Shown here one piece after another: positions 7,656 through 15,239 of a DNA stretch of 64,000 bases (position 1 is its first letter; every line of letters begins with the position of its first letter). Below the pieces are notes generated by a model that saw nothing but the letters and a program-made list of their open reading frames with translations, had not been told where the DNA came from and searched no databases. Source of the DNA: Streptomyces sp. NK08204 (GTDB lineage Bacteria; Actinomycetota; Actinomycetes; Streptomycetales; Streptomycetaceae); contig NZ_JAINVF010000002.1 of NCBI RefSeq assembly GCF_020400585.1, positions 310,001-374,000 of the forward strand, in the 5' to 3' direction. Made by a program: the position numbers and the translations under genes.

Positions 7656-8414
7656 TTGCGCACACCGCTCATCGGCCTCACCACCTACCTCACGGAAGCC
7701 CGATGGGGAGAGTGGGACCTGCCTGCCGCGGTCCTGCCCGCCGCCTACGTGCGAAGTGTCCAGGCCGCAGGCGGCCGGGCTCTCCTTCTGCCTCCGGACG
7801 CGCCCGAGGCCGCTCCCGATGTCGTGGCCCGCCTGGACGCGGTCGTCCTGACGGGCGGCGAGGACCTGGACCCCGGGCTGTACGGAGCCGAGCCGCATCC
7901 GTGCACGGGAGCACCGGTGCCCGAACGCGACCGGTGGGAGTGGGCCGTACTGACCGCCGCCCTGGAACGCGACATGCCCGTGCTCGGCGTGTGCAGGGGC
8001 ATGCAGCTGATGAACGTCCAGGCGGGCGGCACCCTCATCCAGCACCTGCCCGAGAAAGTCGGGCATCAGGCCCACAACCTACGGCTGGGGTTCTTCAGCC
8101 GGCACACGGTCGCCACGGTGCCCGGCACCCGCCTGGGTGCGCTCCTGCCCGGGACACGGCCGGTTCCCACGCACCACCATCAGGCGGTGGATCTGCCGGG
8201 GGCGGGTCTCGTCGTGGCCGCCCGTGCCGAGGACGGCACCGTGGAGGCCATCGAGAGCAACCGGCACCGCTTCGCGCTGGGCGTCCAATGGCATCCTGAG
8301 ATGGATACGGGCCACGCGATCGTCGAGGCGCTCGTGGCCGCAGCCGGCTCGCCCCAGGCCGGCGCGCCGACCCGTGTGAGGCAGGCAGACATGCAGCGCA
8401 CCGGCTCCGCCTAG
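7656..8414 (+). CDS. class I glutamine amidotransferase / gamma-glutamyl-GABA hydrolase family (PuuD-like)
   Basis: About 252 residues from TTG 7656, which follows GAAAGGGGGG at good spacing and gives the family start LRTPLIGLTTY. The fold is that of class I glutamine amidotransferases of the PuuD/peptidase C26 group: nucleophile in LGVCRGMQLMNV (Cys near residue 113), the TGGEDLDP segment, and the His-Glu pair in GVQWHPEM. Relatives release glutamate from gamma-glutamyl compounds such as gamma-glutamyl-GABA in polyamine catabolism. The substrate here is inferred from the family only. The divergent LysR gene is the probable regulator. Confidence 0.87.
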   Translation: MRTPLIGLTTYLTEARWGEWDLPAAVLPAAYVRSVQAAGGRALLLPPDAPEAAPDVVARLDAVVLTGGEDLDPGLYGAEPHPCTGAPVPERDRWEWAVLTAALERDMPVLGVCRGMQLMNVQAGGTLIQHLPEKVGHQAHNLRLGFFSRHTVATVPGTRLGALLPGTRPVPTHHHQAVDLPGAGLVVAARAEDGTVEAIESNRHRFALGVQWHPEMDTGHAIVEALVAAAGSPQAGAPTRVRQADMQRTGSA

Positions 8415-8760
8415 GCGCCTGCGCCGCTCGGCATCCCGCCCACTCGCGACACCACCGGCCGCCCGTCGACCACCGTCCAGGCGTTCCCCAGCAGGGCGAT
8501 GTGGGGGGTGCGTTCGCAGCCGGCCGGCCACGAGGCCGTTCGTGGCTGTGCCGTAGCGGCGTCAGCTGTCGTCGTCGGCCGGTGGGTGTGGCACGAGCGG
8601 ACGGAAACATGCACCCTCGGCCGGTTTTCCGTGTCGGGTCCGCTGCTCCACGAGGAGCCAGACCGCTGCGCCGTACGCGGAACGCGGGTCTGTCTGCACG
8701 GAGAGCGGACAACGGCGATGCAGACTTGGGTCTCCACTCCCGCTCAGGAAGGCACCGGCC
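8415..8760. other. 346-bp interval without a supported gene
   Basis: No convincing coding sequence. A minus-strand frame ending at 8411 has a protein-like tail (ALLGNAWTVVDGRPVVSRVGG) that might be a gene remnant, but nothing supports an intact gene. The right end carries the ribosome-binding site of the permease gene (AGGAAGG, 8746-8752). Confidence 0.4.
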
Positions 8761-10017
8761 CTGAATGCCCCGCTCGCGGAGACACTCTCCGCCACCCTCC
8801 TCGTGGCAGTCCTTGTCTGCGCGGTGATCCGCCCCTGGGGCTGGCCGGAGGCCGCCGTCGCGGTCCCCGCCGCCGGAGTGGTCATCGCCGTCGGCGCGAT
8901 CTCCCTGCACCACACGGCGGACGAGGCCGCCCGGCTGGGACCGGTCGTCGGCTTCCTCGCCGCCGTCCTGGTCCTGGCCCAGCTGTGCGACGACGAGGGC
9001 CTGTTCCACGCCTGCGGCACCTGGATGGCCCGCACGGCCGCGGGCAGCTCGCACCGGTTGCTGGTCCTGGTGTTCGCGGTCGCCTCGCTGATCACGGCGG
9101 TGCTGAGCCTGGACGCCACGGTGGTCCTGCTGACGCCGGTGGTGTTCGCCACCACCGCCCGGCTCGGCGCCCGCGCCAAACCACATGTGTACGCCTGCAC
9201 CCACCTGTCGAACACCGCGTCGCTGCTGCTGCCGGTCTCCAACCTCACCAACCTGCTGGCATTCGCCGCCAGCGGACTGAGCTTCACCCGCTTCGCCGCC
9301 CTGATGGCGCTGCCCTGGCTGGTGGCCATCGGTGCCGAGTACCTGGTGATCCGCCGGTTCTTCGCCACCGACCTGGACGCCGGGGCTCAGGCACCCCCCT
9401 CACCCGAGCCGCGCGAGGTACCGGCATTCGCCCTGGCCACGGTGGCCTGCACCCTGGCCGGTTTCGTGGTGACCTCCGCGCTCGGGATCAACCCGGCGTG
9501 GGCGGCAGCCGCGGGCGCGGCCGTGCTGGCCGGACGTGCCCTTGCCCAGCGCCGCACCACCCCCAGGGCGATCGTGCGAGCCGCGGCGCTGCCGTTCTGC
9601 GCGTTCGTCCTGGCCATGGGCATCGTGGTCCGTGCGGTCGTCGACAACGGCCTCGCCGACGCGCTCGGGCACATCCTGCCCGACGGCACCGGCCTGCCCG
9701 CACTGCTGGGCATCGCGGCCCTGGCCGCCGTACTGGCCAACATCATCAACAACCTGCCCGCCGTGCTGGTCCTCCTGCCGCTGACCGCCCCCGTCGGGCC
9801 CGGCGCCGTCCTGGCGGTGCTGCTCGGGGTGAACATCGGCCCCAACCTCACCTACGCCGGATCCCTGGCCACCCTGCTGTGGCGGCGTATCGTGCGGGAA
9901 CACGACAGTGACGTGGACCTGGGCGAGTTCACCCGGCTCGGGGCTCTCGCCGTGCCCGCCGCCTTGCTGCTCGCCGTGGTGGCACTGTGGACCTCGCTCC
10001 ACGTGATCGGAGGCTGA
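8761..10017 (+). CDS. ArsB/NhaD (SLC13-like) membrane permease
   Basis: A strongly hydrophobic protein of about 418 residues with roughly ten to twelve membrane helices. It belongs to the ion-transporter superfamily with ArsB, NhaD and SLC13 carriers; signature stretches are LDATVVLLTPVVFATT, NTASLLLPVSNLTNLLAFAAS and NIINNLPAVLVLLPLT…NIGPNLTYAGSLATLLW. The start is uncertain. GTG 8803 would cut into the first helix, whereas a CTG at 8761 lies 8 nt after AGGAAGG and completes it, so I prefer the rare CTG. The substrate (arsenite, an organic anion or Na+) cannot be read from sequence, and no arsR or arsC is nearby. The Usp gene follows after four bases. Confidence 0.82.
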   Translation: MNAPLAETLSATLLVAVLVCAVIRPWGWPEAAVAVPAAGVVIAVGAISLHHTADEAARLGPVVGFLAAVLVLAQLCDDEGLFHACGTWMARTAAGSSHRLLVLVFAVASLITAVLSLDATVVLLTPVVFATTARLGARAKPHVYACTHLSNTASLLLPVSNLTNLLAFAASGLSFTRFAALMALPWLVAIGAEYLVIRRFFATDLDAGAQAPPSPEPREVPAFALATVACTLAGFVVTSALGINPAWAAAAGAAVLAGRALAQRRTTPRAIVRAAALPFCAFVLAMGIVVRAVVDNGLADALGHILPDGTGLPALLGIAALAAVLANIINNLPAVLVLLPLTAPVGPGAVLAVLLGVNIGPNLTYAGSLATLLWRRIVREHDSDVDLGEFTRLGALAVPAALLLAVVALWTSLHVIGG

Positions 10018-10021
10018 ACCC

Positions 10022-10519
10022 GTGACCGTCATCGCCTGGATCGTCGAAGGAACCTGGGCCGCCTGCGTCGACGCCGCCCGCACCCACGCCCCCGAGGGCA
10101 CCGACATCGTGCTGCTCCATGTCGCCGGACCCGACGTACCCGGCGCTGCCCACGGTGCCTACGCCGGACTGCTGGGCCGGGCACGCCCCGACCGCGACCC
10201 CGGCACGGTCGTGGAACGCCTCGCCGCCGCGGCCGGCGAACACCTCCTGGACGCCGCGGCCGAGAGGCTGGGACGCCCCTGCACCCGCGTCGAGCGGCAC
10301 GGCCGCATCGAGCGGGAAGTCGTGGCCGCCGCGGAAGGCGCCGACCTGCTCATCCTCGCCCGCGACGGCGACCGCTCCCACCTCGGGCCACGCAGCCTAG
10401 GCCCCGCCAGCCGCTTCATCGTCGACCACGCCCCCTGCCCCGTCCTGCTCATCTGGCCGGAGACCGCACCCGGCACGCACACCATCCCGCCGCCGCCCCA
10501 CCCCCCGCACCATCGGTAG
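10022..10519 (+). CDS. universal stress protein (UspA) family
   Basis: A 165-residue single-domain Usp protein with an alternating strand-helix pattern and the typical end (DLLILARDGD…GPASRFIVDHAPCPVLLIWPE). The G-2x-G-9x-G-S/T nucleotide-binding motif is only partly kept (HLGPRSLGPASRFI), so ATP binding is uncertain. It starts four bases after the permease stop, so the two form an operon and the protein may modulate the transporter, as in other permease-Usp pairs. This link is inferred from position. Confidence 0.8.
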   Translation: MTVIAWIVEGTWAACVDAARTHAPEGTDIVLLHVAGPDVPGAAHGAYAGLLGRARPDRDPGTVVERLAAAAGEHLLDAAAERLGRPCTRVERHGRIEREVVAAAEGADLLILARDGDRSHLGPRSLGPASRFIVDHAPCPVLLIWPETAPGTHTIPPPPHPPHHR

Positions 10520-10625
10520 CGGGTCGACCCGTCGCAGGCACCGTGCGGGCCGTGGGAGCCATGGAGGCCGTGGAGGCCGTGGGACCGACAGCGCGGCGGC
10601 GACGGGCTCGGCCGCCGGTGCGGGA

Positions 10626-10979
10626 TCAGTGGGGCAGGGCGTCTTCCACGAGCGCCACCGTCGCGCGGGGATCGGGGACCTGGACCACGAGGCGGGCGTA
10701 TCGCTCGTCGGACAACTGGATGACCACTGCCTTGGCCGGGTCTTGAACGTCCCAGAAGACCCGTTCGCCATCGACGTGGAAGGTGCCGGCGGTGATGACG
10801 CCCGGGACATAGGTGCCCAGGGACCGGAGTCCCTTGGGCTCCCTGACGATCCCGGGATCAGCCGTGGCACCCCGCACGTGGGCCAGAGGGATCGTCAGGC
10901 GGCTCTTGAGCGCCCAGAGTCTGTCCAGCCCCTCGATCTCCACGATCAGGTTGCCGTCGTCGATGCTGACGTGTGCCAT
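10626..10979 (-). CDS. small PH-like conserved protein
   Basis: A 117-residue soluble protein. The sequence (VSIDDGNLIVEIEGLDRLWALKSRLTIPLAHVRGAT…FHVDGERVFWDV…VVIQLSDERYARLVVQVPDP) has the all-beta layout with a final helix of small bacterial PH-like domain proteins common in actinomycetes. No catalytic residues are visible and the ligand is unknown. It lies 24 bp downstream of the TetR gene on the same strand, so the two are probably co-transcribed. Confidence 0.78.
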   Translation of the reverse strand: MAHVSIDDGNLIVEIEGLDRLWALKSRLTIPLAHVRGATADPGIVREPKGLRSLGTYVPGVITAGTFHVDGERVFWDVQDPAKAVVIQLSDERYARLVVQVPDPRATVALVEDALPH

Positions 10980-11003
10980 GGTGTTTCCTTCGCTGTGAGA
11001 GTG

Positions 11004-11531
11004 TCAGGGTCGGCCGAGACGCTGGGCCAGGGCGGCGCCGGCCCGGGTGGTGCCCGCGTCGGTCGTGCCGGACCTGGCCCGTGCGCGCAGCCCGATGAGC
11101 AGTGCGGTGGCCGCCGCGGGAACGGCGTCGGCGTCACCGTTCCCGGCCGCCTGGTCCAGCGCGGTGAACGCCTCGCCGACCAGTCGGGCCACCTCGGCGT
11201 CCACGGGTGCGCGCTCGACCGCGGCCAGCAGGACCAGATCGAGTGCCGTTCCGGTGACCGCGTCGGCGAGGACCTCGTGCGTCCCTTCCGCGTGGCCGCC
11301 CGCTGCGGTGACACGCTCCACCAGGCCGGCCACCTCGTGGTCCACGGACCACTTCAGCGCGGCCAGGTAGAGCCCGCGTTTGCTGCCGAATGTCTTGTAC
11401 AGGCTGTTGCGGTGCACACCGAGGTGTGACACCAGGTCGTCGACGGATGTGCCGTCGTAGGTCCGGGTCGAGAAGAGTCTCGCCGCCGACCGGATCACGT
11501 CAGCCTCATCGAATGCCCTCGGTCGTCCCAT
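11004..11531 (-). CDS. TetR/AcrR-family regulator
   Basis: A 175-residue protein with a clear N-terminal TetR helix-turn-helix (FDEADVIRSAARLFSTRTYDGTSVDDLVSHLGVHRNSLYKTFGSKRGLYLAAL) and an alpha-helical ligand-binding domain. It is divergent from the flavin reductase and hydrolase operon. A perfect 12-bp palindrome (11568-11579) lies in the shared promoter region. The simplest reading is that it represses both itself and that operon. Confidence 0.9.
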   Translation of the reverse strand: MGRPRAFDEADVIRSAARLFSTRTYDGTSVDDLVSHLGVHRNSLYKTFGSKRGLYLAALKWSVDHEVAGLVERVTAAGGHAEGTHEVLADAVTGTALDLVLLAAVERAPVDAEVARLVGEAFTALDQAAGNGDADAVPAAATALLIGLRARARSGTTDAGTTRAGAALAQRLGRP

Positions 11532-11567
11532 GGAAGGACCGTACAGAGTTCAGGAATGGTCAGTCAA

Positions 11568-11579
11568 GAACGATCGTTC
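11568..11579. promoter_or_regulatory. TetR-type operator in divergent promoter
   Basis: Perfect palindrome GAACGATCGTTC, embedded in the longer near-symmetric AAGAACGATCGTTCCTT. It lies 37 bp upstream of the TetR start and 72 bp upstream of the flavin reductase start. Size and place fit a TetR dimer site. Confidence 0.65.
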
Positions 11580-11650
11580 CTTAACTTCGTCCTGGACGCG
11601 GCGGGAACGGTTCGGCACTTGCCGAAATGACCCGTCCCTACGCTCGGATC

Positions 11651-12334
11651 ATGAAGATCATCGAGCCCCTCGTCCGGCCCGGTTCCGACATCGATCCCTG
11701 TGTCTCCATAGAGCCGAGCGTTCTGTACTTCGGCACTCCCGTGGTGCTCCTGTCCACCGAGAACCCGGACGCCTCCGTCAACCTGGCCCCGATTTCCTCC
11801 GCCTGGGCCCTGGGGCAGGTGGTCGTCCTCGGCCTGGGCCGGGACGGTCAGACCGCGCACAACCTCACCGCCCGCCCCGAACTCGTGATCAACGTCGCCG
11901 GCCCCGGTCAGTGGCAGGCCGTCGAACGCCTGGCACCGCTCACCGGCCGCCACCCCGTCCCCTCGACCAAGCACGAGGGCTGCCGCTTCGAGAAGGACAA
12001 GTTCGGCGCGGCGGGGCTGAGCAGCCGCCCGTCCCACACGGTCCGCCCGCCACGGGTCGACGGATGCCCGCTCCAACTCGAGGCGCGTGCCGAGCGCGTC
12101 CGGCCGGACGCCTCCGGTGAGTTCGTCATCGTCGAGGCCCACGTGCTGAAGGTGCACGCCGATCCCCGTATCGTCGTCCCCGGTACCGATCACATCGACC
12201 CGGCCCTGTGGAGCCCGCTCATCTATAACTTCCGGCACTATTTCGGCCTCGGCCCGGAACTCGGCCACTCCTACCGCTCCGCCACACCGCGTGACGTCGA
12301 CGCGCCCGGCACGGACCCAGGAGCGCACACATGA
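11651..12334 (+). CDS. flavin reductase-like FMN-binding protein
   Basis: About 227 residues from ATG 11651; an in-frame ATG at 11627 would add eight residues, and neither has a good ribosome-binding site. The sequence fits the flavin reductase-like split-barrel family (PSVLYFGTPVVLLSTENPD…NLAPISSAWALGQVVVLGLG…HNLTARPELVINVAG). Members bind FMN or FAD and reduce it, or use it in small redox reactions. The stop overlaps the hydrolase ATG (ATGA), so the two are coupled. The divergent TetR regulator is the likely controller. The substrate is unknown. Confidence 0.8.
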   Translation: MKIIEPLVRPGSDIDPCVSIEPSVLYFGTPVVLLSTENPDASVNLAPISSAWALGQVVVLGLGRDGQTAHNLTARPELVINVAGPGQWQAVERLAPLTGRHPVPSTKHEGCRFEKDKFGAAGLSSRPSHTVRPPRVDGCPLQLEARAERVRPDASGEFVIVEAHVLKVHADPRIVVPGTDHIDPALWSPLIYNFRHYFGLGPELGHSYRSATPRDVDAPGTDPGAHT

Positions 12335-13131
12335 CGGCGCCGTACGTCCACCACTACGGTGCGGCTGGAGGACCCGCACTGCTCGCCCTGCACGGGATCA
12401 AGGGGCACGGCGCTCGCTGGCGGCGCATGGCCGAGACGTCCTTGGGCGACTTCTCGGTCATCGCGCCGGACCTGCGCGGGCACGGACGCTCCGACCACGC
12501 CCCGCCGTGGGACACCGAAGCCCATGTGGCGGACATGCTCGCCGTGCTGGACGCCCGTCACCTCGATCGTGTGGATCTGCTCGGGCACTCGTTCGGAGGG
12601 CTGATCGCGCTGCGGCTGGCCCACGCGGCCCCCGAACGCGTCGGCCGGATCGTCCTGCTCGACCCCTCGGTCGGACTGCCCGCCGCGCAGATGCACGAGC
12701 AGGCCCGCCGGACGCTGAGTCCCGGCTTCTTCGCGGACCCGGAACAAGCGCGCGCGGAGCGCAGGTCGGCCTGGCCGGCCGTCTCCGCCGCCACCGTGGA
12801 AGAGGAGGTCGCCGAGCACCTCGTACAGCGCGACGACGGGACATGGCAGTGGCGCTTCGAGCCCGCGGCCGTCGTGACGGCGTGTTCCGAGATGGCGGGA
12901 GCGGCCGTCACTCCGCCCGCCGCCGTGCCCACGCTCCTCGTCGTTGCCCGCCGGTCGGGCTTCGTCCGCCCGGAGTACGTCCGGGCCTGCCGGGCGACGC
13001 TGGGGGAGCGCCTGACGGTGGCAGAGCTGGATGCGGGCCACATGCTGTATCTCGAACGCCCCGAGGAGACCGGTGAGCTGATCCGCCGCTTCCTGGCGTA
13101 TCCGCGCGAGGGGACCGCACGGCGGCGATGA
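12331..13131 (+). CDS. alpha/beta hydrolase
   Basis: A 266-residue alpha/beta-hydrolase fold protein: oxyanion segment LLALHGIKGHGARWRRM, VIAPDLRGHGRSD, nucleophile elbow LLGHSFGGLIAL (Ser near residue 88) and a late catalytic His (ELDAGHMLYLERPEE). The fold covers esterases, C-C hydrolases and haloalkane dehalogenases, and the exact substrate is not evident. It is translationally coupled to the flavin reductase gene (ATGA overlap at 12331) under a TetR-type operator, suggesting a small inducible catabolic or detoxification unit. A strong terminator follows at 13268-13307. Confidence 0.88.
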   Translation: MTAPYVHHYGAAGGPALLALHGIKGHGARWRRMAETSLGDFSVIAPDLRGHGRSDHAPPWDTEAHVADMLAVLDARHLDRVDLLGHSFGGLIALRLAHAAPERVGRIVLLDPSVGLPAAQMHEQARRTLSPGFFADPEQARAERRSAWPAVSAATVEEEVAEHLVQRDDGTWQWRFEPAAVVTACSEMAGAAVTPPAAVPTLLVVARRSGFVRPEYVRACRATLGERLTVAELDAGHMLYLERPEETGELIRRFLAYPREGTARRR

Positions 13132-13267
13132 CCGAGGCGCCCTTCCCGGAGCGCCGCGGGATCCCCGCCCGGCAGCGGGACGTCGCCGCGGCGGTCTGCC
13201 GCAAGCCCGTGAAGGCCAGTGCCTTCGCCCTCGCCCGGCGGCTGGTGAAGGAGCGCGTCCGTGAACA

Positions 13268-13307
13268 CGGGTGGGTCCGTCCCCGGCGGCGGGGACGGAC
13301 CCACCCG
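13268..13307 (+). terminator. strong GC-rich terminator
   Basis: A perfect 17-bp stem whose 5' arm begins CGGGTGGGTCC, with a 6-nt loop at 13285-13290. It lies downstream of the hydrolase operon and about 90 bp before the riboswitch, insulating the two units. Confidence 0.8.
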
Positions 13308-13399
13308 GCCGTCTGCCGTCCGGTGCGCCCGCTCACGGCGTCCGGCGGTGCCGCCGGTGACGGTGTGGCGCCGGGATGGAATGATGACCGGCGACATAA

Positions 13400-13547
13400 G
13401 GCGACGGCGGTCCGAGGAAGCCGGTGTGAATCCGGCGCGGTCCCGCCACTGTGACCGGTGAGCGAGTTCCGGAACGCCACCGCCCCGACCGGGCTGGGAA
13501 GGCGGGACGAGCGACGACCCGGGAGCCAGGAGACTCACGCGGTCGCC
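13400..13547 (+). ncRNA. cobalamin (B12) riboswitch
   Basis: The conserved core is unmistakable: GAAGCCGGTGTGAATCCGGC followed by GCGGTCCCGCCACTGTGACC (13417-13456), and the B12-box AGCCAGGAGACTC at 13523-13535. The closing P1 stem pairs GGCGAC (13400-13405) with GTCGCC (13542-13547). This aptamer class binds adenosylcobalamin and represses the downstream genes when B12 is plentiful. The genes below it are a [2Fe-2S] ferredoxin and a hydroxyisobutyryl-CoA hydrolase, 50 bases away. Confidence 0.93.
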
Positions 13548-13571
13548 TCCTCGAGCAACACCGGGGCGGAT

Positions 13572-13587
13572 CTCCCCGGGAGGGGAG
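13572..13587 (+). promoter_or_regulatory. SD-sequestering hairpin of the riboswitch
   Basis: CTCCCC (13572-13577) and GGGGAG (13582-13587) close a GGGA tetraloop, hiding the GGGAGGGG ribosome-binding site of the ferredoxin gene, whose GTG lies at 13597. This looks like the expression platform: translation would be off when the hairpin forms. The switch mechanism is inferred. Confidence 0.55.
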
Positions 13588-13596
13588 TGGTGCGGC

Positions 13597-13995
13597 GTGC
13601 CCGAGAGGCCGACGCAAGAGGTATCCGGCGCGTCTGCGGGGTGGAACGGTTCGGCACCGTCCCGGGTCGTCGTGTGCCGGGACTGCTGCTGCGGCAGTCC
13701 CAAGGTGACCGGGATCGACCACGCGGCGCAGACCGCGCGTCTGCGGGCGGAGGTCCCGGTGCGGATCTCGGACTGCCTCGACGTGTGCGACCAGGCCAAC
13801 GTCATCGTCGTACAGCCCTCCGCCGCGGCTCGGGCCGCGGGTGCGCGGCCGGTCTGGCTGGGGCTCGTCAACGACGCGGACGCGACCGAGGACATCCTCA
13901 CCTGGGTGCGTGCGGGCGGCCCGGGCGCCGCTCCACAGCCGGACATCCTGGACCTGTACGCCTTCACGCCGCCGCGGCGGCGTGCGGAGCGGTGA
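13597..13995 (+). CDS. thioredoxin-like [2Fe-2S] ferredoxin under B12 control
   Basis: A 132-residue protein from GTG 13597, with GGGAGGGGAG 10 bases upstream. The body VVVCRDCCCGSPKVTG…VRISDCLDVCDQANVIVVQPS has the cysteine pattern of (2Fe-2S) ferredoxin-like thioredoxin-fold proteins (an N-terminal Cys cluster near residues 27-32, then C-x3-C near 60-65). In actinomycetes such proteins occur with cobalamin riboswitches, often near cobalamin synthesis or cobalt handling genes, where a role in electron or metal transfer is suspected. Here the neighbour downstream is an acyl-CoA enzyme instead. Exact partners are unknown. Confidence 0.8.
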   Translation: MPERPTQEVSGASAGWNGSAPSRVVVCRDCCCGSPKVTGIDHAAQTARLRAEVPVRISDCLDVCDQANVIVVQPSAAARAAGARPVWLGLVNDADATEDILTWVRAGGPGAAPQPDILDLYAFTPPRRRAER

Positions 13996-14075
13996 GGCCC
14001 GCACCGTAAGGAAGCGGCCGGACCTCACCCCGGCCACCGTCCCACCACATCATCCCGGAAGGAACCGACGAGATC

Positions 14076-14120
14076 ATGCGCGTCATCGTGGCCCTCGGCC
14101 GGACGGAGGCGTTCGGATGA
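14076..14120 (+). CDS. possible 14-residue leader peptide or gene remnant
   Basis: ATG 14076 follows GGAAGGAA at good spacing and encodes MRVIVALGRTEAFG. Its TGA overlaps the ATG of the hydrolase gene (ATGA). It may be a coupling leader that loads ribosomes onto the next gene, or the start of a gene whose body was deleted. Only the start signal and the overlap support it. Confidence 0.3.
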   Translation: MRVIVALGRTEAFG

Positions 14121-15199
14121 CCGGCACCGAAGAACCCGTGCTGTTCCACACCGCCGGACGGGCCGCCCACATCACGCTCAACCGGCCGAAGGCCATCAAC
14201 GCCCTCAACCACGACATGGTGCGCCGCATCGACGAGGCCCTGACCGCGTGGGAGCACAACCCGTCGGTGGAGACCGTGGTCGTCTCCGGGGCGGGGGAGC
14301 GGGGCCTGTGCGCGGGCGGGGACATCCGTGCCATACACGACGACGCCCGCGACGGGGACGGCTCCGCCTCGGCCGCGTTCTGGCGCGACGAGTACCACCT
14401 CAACGCCCGTATCGCTCGCTACCCGAAGCCGTACGTCGCCCTCATGGACGGCATCGTGATGGGCGGCGGCGTCGGCATCTCCGCGCACGGCAGCGTCCGG
14501 ATCGTCACCGAACGGTCGCGGATCGCCATGCCGGAGACCGGCATCGGCTTCGTCCCCGACGTCGGCGGCACCCACCTGCTCGCCCTCACCCCGGGCGAAC
14601 TCGGCACCCACCTCGCGCTGACGGGCGCCCAGATCGGCGCGGGTGACGCTCTGCTGTGCGGTCTCGCCGACCACTACGTACCGTCCGCTGCCCTCGGTGC
14701 CTTCGTCGAGGACCTCGCTGACATGCCCGTACGGGATGCTCTCGTGCGCCATGCACAGCCCCCGCCACCAGGGCAGTTGGCCGAGTGGCAGGACTGGATC
14801 GACGCCTGCTACGCCGCCGGGACGGTGGAGGAGATCGTCCGTCGGCTGCTCGACCACGGCTGCCCGGACGCGAAAGAGACGGCCGAGACCCTGTTCAGCA
14901 AGTCGCCCACCGCTCTCAAAGTGACCCTGGCCGCGCAGCGCCGTGCCCGGCATCTGGGCACGCTGGAGCGGGTCCTCGACCAGGAGTACCGCGTCTCCTG
15001 CGCCGCCCTGAGCACGCCCGACCTGGTGGAGGGCATCCGCGCCCAGGTCATCGACAAGGACCGCAACCCACGCTGGTCCCCCGCGACCCTCGCCGAGGTC
15101 ACCGACGCCCACGTGGAACGCTTCTTCGCCCCGCTGGGTCACCGCGAACTGGGGCTTGCCGGGCCCGGGAGCACCACCCCGGAGGCGGCGCGGCAGTGA
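14117..15199 (+). CDS. 3-hydroxyisobutyryl-CoA hydrolase / enoyl-CoA hydratase family
   Basis: A 360-residue crotonase-fold protein of the ECH_2 type, which is longer than ordinary enoyl-CoA hydratases. Features: ITLNRPKAINALNHDMV near residue 20, the oxyanion segment GAGERGLCAGGDIRAI near 60-75, MDGIVMGGGVGIS near 110, and PETGIGFVPDVGGTHLL with the catalytic Glu/Asp near 135-145. The C-terminal extension is typical of HIBCH, which frees 3-hydroxyisobutyrate from its CoA ester in valine breakdown. It lies downstream of the B12 riboswitch and the ferredoxin, so it may share B12 control. Valine carbon can reach the B12-dependent methylmalonyl-CoA mutase step, which is one possible logic. Confidence 0.87.
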   Translation: MTGTEEPVLFHTAGRAAHITLNRPKAINALNHDMVRRIDEALTAWEHNPSVETVVVSGAGERGLCAGGDIRAIHDDARDGDGSASAAFWRDEYHLNARIARYPKPYVALMDGIVMGGGVGISAHGSVRIVTERSRIAMPETGIGFVPDVGGTHLLALTPGELGTHLALTGAQIGAGDALLCGLADHYVPSAALGAFVEDLADMPVRDALVRHAQPPPPGQLAEWQDWIDACYAAGTVEEIVRRLLDHGCPDAKETAETLFSKSPTALKVTLAAQRRARHLGTLERVLDQEYRVSCAALSTPDLVEGIRAQVIDKDRNPRWSPATLAEVTDAHVERFFAPLGHRELGLAGPGSTTPEAARQ

Positions 15200-15239
15200 T
15201 CGCGCCGGAAGGGAGCACCCACGTGACCAGGCTGGGCTC

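Noticed and set aside
8411..8737. A minus-strand 108-codon frame between the amidotransferase and permease genes
   Set aside because: The tail looks protein-like but there is no ribosome-binding site or recognisable family, and it overlaps the end of the amidotransferase gene. It was left as a possible remnant in the interval description.
13128..13454. A plus-strand frame starting with ATGA overlap after the hydrolase gene
   Set aside because: It reads through a 17-bp terminator stem and into the B12 riboswitch, and its product shows no family. Only the overlap favoured it.
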